From contig NZ_CP083691.1 in assembly GCF_020097155.1 (NCBI RefSeq), positions 992,001 through 1,056,000 of the forward strand: a DNA stretch of 64,000 nt, given 5' to 3'. Source of the DNA: Micrococcus porci. Lineage in GTDB: Bacteria; Actinomycetota; Actinomycetes; Actinomycetales; Micrococcaceae. Every line of letters starts with the position of its first letter. Positions within the stretch are counted from its first letter, which is position 1. The notes beneath the pieces were generated by a model that was given only the letters and a program-made list of their open reading frames with translations, ran no database searches and had not been told where the DNA came from. This document shows, piece by piece, positions 8,099 to 15,537 of the stretch. The position numbers were made by a program, and so were the translations under genes.

Positions 8099-8976
8099 TG
8101 GTGGCTCGCGAGGTAGGCGCGGGCGGCGTCGACGAACTTCTGGTTGTCGGCCTTCTCTTGGGCGAGCTGGGCTTCTTTGCCCTTGAAGAGGGCTGCCTGG
8201 TAGCCGGCCTCCAGGTCGCCGAGCCTCTGGGTGAGCTGTGTCTGCTCGTTGCACGTGGCCTCGATGACGGCGATGCGGATCTCCTCCTGTTTGGCGGCGG
8301 GTGAAGGGTTCTGCGGATCCGCGGTGGTGAGGATCCCGAACCCCTGTTCACTTGACCATGCGTTGTCATCAGTTCGCGGCGTGAGGCCGCGGGATGTGAG
8401 GCAGTCGTGCCACTGTTTCCGCGCTTCCTTCCATTCCGGGGTGGCGCTGGCCAGGGTGAACGCATCGTCTCTGATGTCTATGGCGGTCGTCCGCTCCGTC
8501 TCCGGGGGCGTCACGGAGTCAAGATCATCCCGGACGATCTCGTTGCAGGCGTCGTAGGCCGTGTTGAACGCGGGGTCTGATTCTTCGCTCCACTGTCCGC
8601 CGAGTGGAGGCGCCTCCGTGCTGGCGGGGCGCGGCATGGTGTAGCCGTTCTGCGCCGCACTCGCCGTGCGCCAGAGTCCGTACGGACGCTCCTCGGCGGG
8701 GCTCGATGTGGCGGTGGGGGCGAGACCGTTCACGCCCTTGGAATTCAGGCAGGTGCGCATGATGACGTGTCGCGCCTGACCGATGAGCTGCTCGCTGTCA
8801 TGGTCGAGCGAGTACTCGTCGACGGGGAGGACGACCTGCCCATGCTCCCGGTCGAGGTGAGCCGTCGCCGACGTGTCGGGCGGGACGTCGGGCGCGCCGG
8901 ACTGGGCACACGCGCTGGCACTGAGTGCGATGCCAGCGATGACGGCGAGGCGGAATGGACGAGGATCGGGGCGCAC
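8095..8976 (-). CDS. Putative secreted lipoprotein
   Basis: A 293-residue protein with a signal peptide ending in a lipobox (LSASAC, Cys about residue 23), so it is probably lipid-anchored outside the membrane. I do not recognise a functional domain. The mature part has scattered cysteines (CLNSKG, YDACNE, HDCLTS, ATCNEQ) that may form disulfides, and a charged helical C-terminus. GTG at 8976 was chosen over the upstream ATG because GGAGG lies six bases before it and the signal peptide then has normal length. It overlaps the peptidoglycan-binding gene, and this pairing with an exporter adaptor is common. Codon GC is visibly lower than in the neighbours, which suggests acquisition. A decayed copy lies just upstream. 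Confidence 0.75.
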   Translation of the reverse strand: MRPDPRPFRLAVIAGIALSASACAQSGAPDVPPDTSATAHLDREHGQVVLPVDEYSLDHDSEQLIGQARHVIMRTCLNSKGVNGLAPTATSSPAEERPYGLWRTASAAQNGYTMPRPASTEAPPLGGQWSEESDPAFNTAYDACNEIVRDDLDSVTPPETERTTAIDIRDDAFTLASATPEWKEARKQWHDCLTSRGLTPRTDDNAWSSEQGFGILTTADPQNPSPAAKQEEIRIAVIEATCNEQTQLTQRLGDLEAGYQAALFKGKEAQLAQEKADNQKFVDAARAYLASHQ

Positions 8977-9016
8977 GAGGGACCTCCATGGTGAAGCGCG
9001 AACTGGAAGGAAAGGG

Positions 9017-9056
9017 AGCACCTGCACGCCCATCCGCTGGTGCGCGTGCAGGTGCT
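9017..9056 (-). terminator. Stem-loop between lipoprotein pseudogene and lipoprotein gene
   Basis: A perfect 13-bp stem (AGCACCTGCACGC / GCGTGCAGGTGCT) with a 14-base loop. Read on the minus strand it lies downstream of the decayed lipoprotein copy and is followed by a pyrimidine-rich stretch (CCCTTTCCTTCC), as expected for a terminator left over from that gene. Confidence 0.6.
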
Positions 9057-9249
9057 TCCCGCGGTGGGTCAGACTCGCTCCCAGCTGCTGATCCGGTCAT
9101 TCCACGTCAGCCCGATTCGAATCGTGTACGCCCGGAGATCGGACCAGTTGTCCCTCGTCGTGAAGCTGCGTCCAAGGAAGCCCGCGTCCTCCCAGAATCG
9201 GGTCTGTGCGCCGTAGGTCTTCACGGAAGATATCCGTTCGTTCAGCGAG

Positions 9250-9486
9250 CCGACATTGGCCAGTCACCAGCGCGGCCTGGCAGCCGGCTTCCGGGGCGCC
9301 GAGGCGTTGGGTCGGGTCGGTGCGCTCGTTGCAGGTGGCGTGAATGACGGCGAGCCGGACCTCCTCCTGCTTCGCCGCGGCGCTCGCGGCGGCGGCCCTG
9401 CACCTCGGTGGTGTACCCGTGTACGCCTCGTTGAAGCCGGGGTCGCTCTCGTCGCTCCACCCGCCGGGCGGGGGCGTGGTCCCCAC
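9250..9486 (-). pseudogene. Decayed copy of the lipoprotein gene
   Basis: The minus-strand frame here encodes GGWSDESDPGFNEAY and then SAAAKQEEVRLAVIHATCNE and TQRLGAPEAGCQAAL. These match GGQWSEESDPAFNTAY and PAAKQEEIRIAVIEATCNE / TQRLGDLEAGYQAAL of the intact lipoprotein at 8095-8976. About 90 residues between the two blocks are missing, there is no signal peptide, and the frame runs on into unrelated sequence. It is therefore a truncated, internally deleted tandem duplicate. It is the only recognisable content of the 533-bp gap between 8977 and 9509, apart from the stem-loop at 9017. Confidence 0.8.
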
Positions 9487-9509
9487 CGCCGCCTTTGCCG
9501 GGGGATGCC

Positions 9510-9911
9510 TTAAGGCCGCACGAGCGGCAGGTGCCCGGCGAGGTCCGCGCGGACGCCCGAGGCGCGCACGGCCCCGCTCGCGACGGCGTCATTCCACCTC
9601 GTCAGCCCCGTCGCCAGGGACAGCCACGTCACCGGGTCCGTCTCCACCACGTTCGGCGGGGTGCCGCGGGTGTGCCGCGGCCCCGGGATGCACTGCGCGA
9701 CGCCGAAGGGCGGCACTCGCACCTCCACGGAGTTCCCGGGGGCGCGCGTCGCCAGCTCCTCGAGCGCGAAGCGGACGGCCGTGGCACGGGTGCTCCGCGG
9801 CAGCGCGGCCGCGGCGGCCGGGTCCTCCGCGTGCGCGCGGGCCCAGGCCGTCAGGGCCGCGTGCCCCTCGACCACCGGCACCCGCCGCTTGGGGACCGAG
9901 CCCGTGGTCAC
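9510..9911 (-). CDS. Sterol carrier family protein
   Basis: A 133-residue protein of the small actinobacterial sterol-carrier-like family; the ligand is not known. The conserved blocks are RATAVRFALEELATRAPGNS, EVRVPPFGVAQCIPGP and NVVETDPVTWLSLATGLTRW. As I recall, the orthologue (Rv0807) sits beside purF in M. tuberculosis; here an accessory patch (7,406-9,486) separates it from the purF operon. GTG at 9911 overlaps the asparaginase stop codon (GTGA), so it is the second gene of an operon with asparaginase. Confidence 0.85.
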   Translation of the reverse strand: MTTGSVPKRRVPVVEGHAALTAWARAHAEDPAAAAALPRSTRATAVRFALEELATRAPGNSVEVRVPPFGVAQCIPGPRHTRGTPPNVVETDPVTWLSLATGLTRWNDAVASGAVRASGVRADLAGHLPLVRP

Positions 9912-10954
9912 GCGCCCACCAGCTGACGCACCGGCGCGGCCAGGCGCACTTCGCCCACCGGTGCCCCGCGGCCCAGGATGCTCGGCGCCACCCGCGCGGA
10001 GACCTCCGCCAGGCGTCCGGCGTCCACCTGGTCCGCCGCGAAGCGGCCCAGCAGCGCCAGGGCGACGAGGTTGCCGGCGCGCGTGCCGCCGTCGAGCGCC
10101 TTGACGGCCACGGCGGTGCCGTCCGGGGCGCCCATCACCATGACGCCGTCCGCGCCGAGCTTGGCGACCAGGCCCAGCTCCTCCATGACCACCGTGTTCG
10201 CCTTCCCCGGGCCCTGCACCGCCCACGGGTGCGCGAGCATCGCCCGGGCCACGGCCGCTGCGTGCGGCTCCGCGCCCTCCCGGCCCGGCGCCTTGGACAC
10301 GGCGCCGATGCCGCGGGCCAGCCCGGCCAGCGAGACCACCGCCGCCGGGGCGCCGCAGCCGTCCACGCCCGTGTGCGCGACCGGCTCGCCGCAGTACTCG
10401 GCGATCACCGCGTCCACCTCCCGCTGGAGGGGGTGCTCCGGGTCCAGGTAGGTGCCGACGTCGTGCCCGGAGGCAGCGCACGCCGCGAGGAAGCCGGCGT
10501 GCTTGCCGGAGCAGTTGTAGGCCAGCGGCGTGGCGATCTCCGCGGTGCCGGCCTGCGCGGCCAGCCGGGCCACCTCTCCGGCGACCTCGGGGAGCGCGGA
10601 CGGACACTGCAGCGCCTCCGGGGCGAGGCCGTGGTCCGCGAGGACCCGGGCCGCCAGCTGCTGGTGCGCCTCGGAGCCGGTGTGCGAGCCGCATGCGATG
10701 GCCAGCGCCTCGCCCTCCAGCCGCGCCCCGTGGCGCAGGGACGCGATCGCCTGGAACGGCTTGAGCGTGGAGCGCGGATAGACCAGGGCGTCCGCCGGGC
10801 CCAGCGCCGCCAACACCTCCCCGTCCGGCCCCGTGACGACGGCGGCCCCCGCCGTGCGCGACTCCACGAAGCCGCCGCGCACCACCTCGACGAGCTCGAC
10901 GGCGTCGGCCAGGGCGAAGGTCTGCCCGGCGGGGGCGGCGGAGGTCTGCGTCAT
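9908..10954 (-). CDS. L-asparaginase II family protein
   Basis: A 348-residue member of the thermolabile asparaginase family (PF06089), which hydrolyses asparagine to aspartate and ammonia and is unrelated to the E. coli AnsA/AnsB fold. Family motifs seen are VVRGGFVESRTAGAAVV, YPRSTLKPFQ, ACGSHTGSEAH, YNCSGKHAGFLAAC and GVDGCGAPA. There is no signal peptide, so it should be cytoplasmic. A -10-like TACGCT ends six bases before the ATG, giving a leaderless message. The downstream sterol-carrier-like gene overlaps by four bases. Confidence 0.93.
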   Translation of the reverse strand: MTQTSAAPAGQTFALADAVELVEVVRGGFVESRTAGAAVVTGPDGEVLAALGPADALVYPRSTLKPFQAIASLRHGARLEGEALAIACGSHTGSEAHQQLAARVLADHGLAPEALQCPSALPEVAGEVARLAAQAGTAEIATPLAYNCSGKHAGFLAACAASGHDVGTYLDPEHPLQREVDAVIAEYCGEPVAHTGVDGCGAPAAVVSLAGLARGIGAVSKAPGREGAEPHAAAVARAMLAHPWAVQGPGKANTVVMEELGLVAKLGADGVMVMGAPDGTAVAVKALDGGTRAGNLVALALLGRFAADQVDAGRLAEVSARVAPSILGRGAPVGEVRLAAPVRQLVGA

Positions 10955-11004
10955 GGGGCCAGCGTAGCGAGGGCCTCTGGGGTGCGGGGGGCGGGCCGGG
11001 CGGC

Positions 11005-11802
11005 TCAGGCCGCGAGCCGCCCGTCCACCATGGTGAGCACGCGGTCCGTCGCGCCGAGGAACTCGTGGTCGTGGGTGACCATGAGCGTGGCCACGCCCTC
11101 CTGCCGGGTCAGCTCGCCGAGCAGCTCGACGACGGCGGCGGAGCGCTCCCGGTCCAGGGCGGAGGTCGGCTCGTCCACCAGCAGCAGGGCCGGGGCCCCG
11201 GAGCCGGTGCCCATGAGGGCGCGCACGATGTTCACGCGCTGGCGCTGGCCGCCGGAGAGCTGGTGCGGGCGCTGGTCGGCCCGCCGGCCGAGGTCCACGC
11301 GCTCCAGCAGCTCCTGGGCGCGGGCGGCGGCCGCCGTCCGGTCCGCGCGGGTGGACTTCGGGTCCAGGCGGACCACCAGCTCCAGCTGCTCGCGGGCCGT
11401 GAGGGACGGCAGCAGGTTCGGCTGCTGGAAGACCACGCCGATCCGGTCGCCGCGCAGTCGGGTCCGCGCGGCGCGGGAGAGCCCGGTCAGCTCGGTCCCG
11501 GCCACGGTGACCGATCCGGAGGTCGGTGCGATCAGGCCCGCGGCCACGGCCAGCAGGGAGGACTTGCCGGAGCCGGAGGGCCCGATCATCGCGGTGAACG
11601 TGCCGGGGGTCAGGTCCAGGCTCACGCCGTCCAGGGCGCGCAGGGTCCGGCCCTCGCCGTCCGGGTACTCCAGGACGAGGTCCCGCACGGAGAGGACGGG
11701 CGCGGCGTCCGGGGCGGCGGGGGCGGCGTCGTGGGCGGTGACGCGGGCGGCGGCCGGGGAGCGGTAGGCCGACAGGTCAGGGGTGTGGGTGCTGATGGTC
11801 AT
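11005..11802 (-). CDS. ABC transporter ATP-binding protein (MacB/LolD type)
   Basis: A 265-residue ATPase of the MacB/LolD/FtsE class that powers the FtsX-type permease encoded just upstream. Walker A is GPSGSGKSS (about residue 93), the Q-loop is VFQQPNLLPSLT, the signature is LSGGQRQRVN, and Walker B with the D-loop is LLLVDEPTSALD. The N-terminal 45 residues are a low-complexity extension. The gene begins one base after the permease stop codon (TGACATG). Such pairs usually export peptides or lipids, or sense and remove cell-wall antibiotics. The divergent two-component system at 13,138 suggests the latter, but this is inference. Confidence 0.92.
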   Translation of the reverse strand: MTISTHTPDLSAYRSPAAARVTAHDAAPAAPDAAPVLSVRDLVLEYPDGEGRTLRALDGVSLDLTPGTFTAMIGPSGSGKSSLLAVAAGLIAPTSGSVTVAGTELTGLSRAARTRLRGDRIGVVFQQPNLLPSLTAREQLELVVRLDPKSTRADRTAAAARAQELLERVDLGRRADQRPHQLSGGQRQRVNIVRALMGTGSGAPALLLVDEPTSALDRERSAAVVELLGELTRQEGVATLMVTHDHEFLGATDRVLTMVDGRLAA

Positions 11803-11803
11803 G

Positions 11804-12952
11804 TCAGTTGCCTCCGAGGGCGATCAGGGGGTCGATGCGGGTCACGCGGGCCACGGCCAGCGCGGAGCCGGCCAGGCCGAGGGCGAGGACGCCGAGGGCG
11901 GGGAGGACGGTGGTCGCCGGGCTGAGGACGAACGGCACGGCCTGCGCGGCGAACCAGCCGGCGCCGGCGGCCAGGGCCGTTCCGAGGCCGACGCCGACCG
12001 CCAGGACGATGCCGCCCTGCAGCAGCGAGTCCCGCAGCACCCAGCCGGTCGAGGCCCCGAGGGCCTTGAGCACCGCGATCTCCCGGGTGCGCTGGATGGT
12101 CCAGATGGAGAGGAACGCCACCACCACGAGCGCCGAGATCCCGTAGAGGAAGCCCTGCATCATCGTCAGGGAGCCGTGCTCCGAGGAGTACGCGGGCAGG
12201 GCCGCGTAGGCGCCCTTCACGTCCGTGGCCACGGTGTGGGCGGCGTCGTCGGCGGCGGAGGCGACGGCGTCGGCATCGGCCCCGTCCACGAGCGTCACGA
12301 GGCCCGCGGTGCCGGCCACGTCCGCGTCCTCGGTGTGGGAGAGCGCGCGCCAGTCGGTCAGCGTGGTCCAGGCGACCGGGGTGTGGGAGTACCAGGAGTC
12401 CGCCGCGACGGAGGCGACCGTGTACACGCGGCCCGAGGACTCGACCTGGCCGCCCTCCTCCACCTCCAGGGCCTCGGCGAGGGCCTGGGAGAGGACGAGC
12501 TCGCCGTCCTCCAACCCGGCCGGCGCCTGGGGGGCGGCCGGGTCCAGGCCCACGAACGACGCCGAGCCGACCCCCGCCACCTCCGGGGTCTCGGCCGGGC
12601 GGCCGGCGGCGTCGGTGTCCACGTGCCCGGCGACGCCGGTGAGGCGGCCCTGGGCGACCCCCACCGGCTCGACGCGTGCGACGCCGTCCGCGGCGCACCA
12701 GGAGTCGAGCTGGGCGGCGGTGACCTCCGAGGAGGTGAAGGACGCGGTCGGGTCCTGGCCGGCGGTGCCGCCGAAGACGATCCGGTCCGTGCCGCGGGCG
12801 CCGAGGTCGTCGAGGGCGGCGGTGTTCTGGTGCCCGAGGCCCGCAGTGAGGCCGGAGAGCATCACGAGCAGGACGGTGATGAGGGCGACGACGGCGCCCA
12901 TGAGGCTGAAGCGGCCGGTCGCGAACCGCAGGTCGCGCAGGGCGAGGAACAT
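11804..12952 (-). CDS. FtsX-like ABC transporter permease
   Basis: A 382-residue permease with the MacB/FtsX layout: one membrane helix near the N-terminus (about residues 18-38), a large extracellular domain (about 40-250), and three helices in the C-terminal third, ending with ALAVARVTRIDPLIALGGN. It should form a homodimer with two copies of the ATPase. GAAGGA lies a short distance before the ATG. The promoter faces the histidine kinase gene, with the 20-bp palindrome at 13,059 between them, so both could be controlled from one site. Confidence 0.92.
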   Translation of the reverse strand: MFLALRDLRFATGRFSLMGAVVALITVLLVMLSGLTAGLGHQNTAALDDLGARGTDRIVFGGTAGQDPTASFTSSEVTAAQLDSWCAADGVARVEPVGVAQGRLTGVAGHVDTDAAGRPAETPEVAGVGSASFVGLDPAAPQAPAGLEDGELVLSQALAEALEVEEGGQVESSGRVYTVASVAADSWYSHTPVAWTTLTDWRALSHTEDADVAGTAGLVTLVDGADADAVASAADDAAHTVATDVKGAYAALPAYSSEHGSLTMMQGFLYGISALVVVAFLSIWTIQRTREIAVLKALGASTGWVLRDSLLQGGIVLAVGVGLGTALAAGAGWFAAQAVPFVLSPATTVLPALGVLALGLAGSALAVARVTRIDPLIALGGN

Positions 12953-13058
12953 GGGGGTGATCCTTCGATCGGGAGGGGCCGCGGCGAGGGGCCCGGGGAC
13001 TGCGTCCAGCCTCCGCCGGGAGGGGGTCCCCGGGCATCGCCCACCGGGGGCGAACCCA

Positions 13059-13078
13059 GATCAACCGATCGGTTGATC
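13059..13078. promoter_or_regulatory. 20-bp perfect palindrome, likely operator
   Basis: GATCAACCGATCGGTTGATC is a perfect inverted repeat of the sort bound by TetR-type regulators. It sits between the divergent permease gene (start 12,952) and histidine kinase gene (start 13,138), about 60 bp upstream of the kinase's -10-like TACGCT (13,126-13,131). No tetR-like gene is present in the window, so the protein that binds it is not visible here. The response regulator at 14,502 is the other candidate. Confidence 0.65.
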
Positions 13079-13137
13079 GCCCCGTGGCGGGGCACCCGGG
13101 AGGCCTCTGGCGTCCGAGGCGGCCCTACGCTGGCGGC

Positions 13138-14505
13138 ATGAGGACTTCCGACCCCGCGGACGGCCCCCGCGGCGCGAACGGCACCGCCGCGCTGCTCTCC
13201 GGCCTGCGCGTGGCCGTGCACGTCGGCTTCGCCGTGCTGCTCGCCCTGGCGCTCGTCCGTGCCCTCGCTGGCCCCGACGCCGGGGCTCGCCTCACCGGCC
13301 GGCCTGCCCTGGCGCTCGTGGGGCTCACGGTGGTGCTGGCCGGCGTCTACCTGACCGGGACGGTCGCGGAACGCCGCCTCCACGCCGCCGGACGCGCCCC
13401 CGGCCGGACGGCCGCCGGGACGTGGCTCGCCGTGCTCCTGGGCGTGTGGGCGCTGGCCGTGCTCCGCCACCCCGACATGATGTGGGTCGCCTTCCCCCTG
13501 TTCTTCGTCGCCCTGCACGCGGTGCACGTGATCCTGGGCCGGCCCCGGCTCGCCCTGGCATGCGTGGCGGCGATGACCGTCGTCGTCGTGGTGGCCTCCC
13601 TGGAGCGCGGCACCGCGCCGGGCGCGGTGCTCGGGCCCGCGGTGGGCGCCGCCGTGGCCGTGGTGGTGTTCCACGCGTGCCGCCTGCTGGTCGTCGAGTC
13701 CGAGCGGCAGCGCTCCGTGGCTGAGCAGCTCCGGGCCACCCGCGCCGAGCTGGCCGCCTCCGAGCGCCATGCCGGCGTGCTCGCCGAGCGCGAGCGGCTC
13801 GCCCGCGAGATCCACGACACCCTCACCCAGGGGCTGGCGTCGATCGTGCTGGTCTCCCGCGCCGCGCAGGACGCCGTGCGCGCCGGGGACGCCGCGCTCG
13901 CGGACGAGCGCCTGGAGACCGTCCGCACGACCGCCGCGGAGAACCTCGCCGAGTCCCGCGCGTTCGTGCGCGGACTCCGGGCCCCCGTGGACGGTGTCCA
14001 GGGGGGAGCGGACCGGGCCGGGTCGGCGCTCGAGGCCGCCCTGGGGGCCGCCGTGCGCGGGTTCCGCGCCCGCCGGCAGGCCCTCGGGCGCCCCGTGGAG
14101 GCGGAGCTGGCCGTGGTCGGCGAGCCGGTCGCCGTGGGCGAGGCCGTGGAGACCGTGCTCGTGCGCGCGGCGCAGTCCTCCCTCGCCAACGTGGACCAGC
14201 ACGCCCGCACCGACCGGTGCCGCGTCACCCTGACCTGGATGGACGGCGAGGTCGCCCTGGACGTGGCCGACGACGGCGTCGGATTCGACCCGGAGGCCGC
14301 CCGGGCGAGGGCGTCCCGAGCGGCGGTGTCCGACCCCGCCGCGCCCCGGCCGGCGGAGGAGGGGACCGGCGTCGGGCTGGCGGGGCTGGCCGAGCGCGTG
14401 GCCGGCGTCGGCGGCCGGGTGGATGTGGAGAGCGCCCCGGGTCAGGGGTGCGTGGTGGCGGTGCGGATCCCCGTCCCGCGGCAGCATGAGAGGAGGGGCG
14501 CGTGA
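13138..14505 (+). CDS. Sensor histidine kinase (NarL-partner class)
   Basis: A 455-residue membrane kinase. The N-terminal half has about five hydrophobic segments (residues 20-180) with little outside the membrane. A short coiled coil then leads to the HisKA_3 dimerisation motif LAREIHDTLTQGLASIVL, whose His is the phosphorylation site, and a C-terminal HATPase domain with VADDGVGFDPEA and GTGVGLAGLAERV. The ATG at 13,138 is six bases after a -10-like TACGCT, so the transcript is leaderless. It overlaps the response regulator gene by four bases. Short-loop sensors of this kind often respond to envelope stress; the divergent ABC exporter fits that role. Confidence 0.92.
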   Translation: MRTSDPADGPRGANGTAALLSGLRVAVHVGFAVLLALALVRALAGPDAGARLTGRPALALVGLTVVLAGVYLTGTVAERRLHAAGRAPGRTAAGTWLAVLLGVWALAVLRHPDMMWVAFPLFFVALHAVHVILGRPRLALACVAAMTVVVVVASLERGTAPGAVLGPAVGAAVAVVVFHACRLLVVESERQRSVAEQLRATRAELAASERHAGVLAERERLAREIHDTLTQGLASIVLVSRAAQDAVRAGDAALADERLETVRTTAAENLAESRAFVRGLRAPVDGVQGGADRAGSALEAALGAAVRGFRARRQALGRPVEAELAVVGEPVAVGEAVETVLVRAAQSSLANVDQHARTDRCRVTLTWMDGEVALDVADDGVGFDPEAARARASRAAVSDPAAPRPAEEGTGVGLAGLAERVAGVGGRVDVESAPGQGCVVAVRIPVPRQHERRGA

Positions 14506-15137
14506 GCGTGCGCGTGATGCTGGTGGACGACCATCCGGTGGTCCGGGCCGGGGTGCGGGCCGTCCTGGAGGCGGACCCGGAACTGACGGTGGTGGCGGAG
14601 GCCGGGGACGGCGCCGCCGCCCTCGACGTGCTCCAGGCGCGGCCCGGGGAGGTGGACGCCGTCCTGATGGATCTGCAGATGGGCGAGGGCATGGACGGGG
14701 TGAGCGCCACCCGCCGCCTGCGCGCCGCGCATCCCGGGATCCCCGTGCTGATCCTCACGACCTTCGACACGGAGGCGGACATCCTGGCCGCCCTCGACGC
14801 CGGGGCCGCCGGCTACCTGCTCAAGGACGCGCCGGCCGAGCAGATCGCCGACGCCGTGCACCGGGCCGTGGCCGGCCGACCCGCCCTCACTCCGGACGTG
14901 GCCGAGCGGCTGCTCGGCCGCACCACCGGGGCGACCGCCGCCAGCGCCCTGAGCGCCCGGGAGATCGAGCTGCTCGAGCTGATCGCCCGCGGGGACACCA
15001 ACCGGGAGGCCGCCCGCGCCCTGTTCCTCTCCGAGGCGACCGTGAAGACGCACCTGGTGCACATCTTCCAGAAGCTCGGCGTGGACACCCGCACCCAGGC
15101 CGTGCACGAGGCGCGGGCCCGGCGGATCATCCGCTGA
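14502..15137 (+). CDS. Response regulator, NarL/LuxR type
   Basis: A 211-residue regulator with an N-terminal receiver domain (VMLVDDHPVVRAGVRAVLE; phospho-acceptor Asp in VLMDLQM; the Thr and Lys of ILTTFD and YLLKDAP) and a C-terminal LuxR helix-turn-helix (LSAREIELLELIARGDTNRE, then SEATVKTHLVHIFQKLGV). It is the cognate partner of the kinase that overlaps it by four bases (GTG start). The most likely target is the kinase/ABC-transporter intergenic region. Confidence 0.94.
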   Translation: MSVRVMLVDDHPVVRAGVRAVLEADPELTVVAEAGDGAAALDVLQARPGEVDAVLMDLQMGEGMDGVSATRRLRAAHPGIPVLILTTFDTEADILAALDAGAAGYLLKDAPAEQIADAVHRAVAGRPALTPDVAERLLGRTTGATAASALSAREIELLELIARGDTNREAARALFLSEATVKTHLVHIFQKLGVDTRTQAVHEARARRIIR

Positions 15138-15164
15138 GGCGCGCTGGCTCCACGGCCGGGGTTC

Positions 15165-15188
15165 GGCGGGGCCGGCGGCGGCCCCGCC
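15165..15188. terminator. Bidirectional stem-loop terminator
   Basis: A perfect 9-bp stem (GGCGGGGCC / GGCCCCGCC) with a 6-nt loop in the short gap between the response regulator (+ strand, ends 15,137) and a converging small membrane protein gene (- strand, ends 15,193). Confidence 0.6.
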
Positions 15189-15192
15189 GCGC

Positions 15193-15477
15193 TCATCGGC
15201 GGCCGACGACGCGCGTGATCACCGCCGCCGCCACCGCGGCCACGGCCAGGACGCCCAGCGCCGCCGGGAGGGTCATGGAGCCCCGCTCCACGCCGAGCAG
15301 GCGCAGGGAGAGGAAGCCGATCAGCGCGCACGCGAACAGCACGCCGACGAACGTGTACGTCCGGCGCAGCCCCGCCCCCGGGCCGGCCGGGCCGCCGAGT
15401 CCGCGGCCTCCGGGGCCGCTCGCGGCGGGGCGGTCGGCGTCGTCGTCACGTCCGTGGTGCAGAGGGGGGAGCGTCAT
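15193..15477 (-). CDS. Small hypothetical membrane protein
   Basis: A 94-residue protein with a Gly- and Pro-rich hydrophilic N-terminus (residues 1-38) and two membrane helices (about 40-60 and 68-90). It is not recognised. The ATG at 15,477 has GGAGG five bases before it, and a -10-like TACTGT just upstream of that. It is divergent from purD-purC, and the two start codons are only 60 bases apart, so their promoters face each other in a very tight space. Confidence 0.7.
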   Translation of the reverse strand: MTLPPLHHGRDDDADRPAASGPGGRGLGGPAGPGAGLRRTYTFVGVLFACALIGFLSLRLLGVERGSMTLPAALGVLAVAAVAAAVITRVVGRR

Positions 15478-15537
15478 GTCCTCCACAGTAGGGACGCGCG
15501 CCGACGGGCGGCCAGGGCCGGGCCGTAGGCTGGGGGC

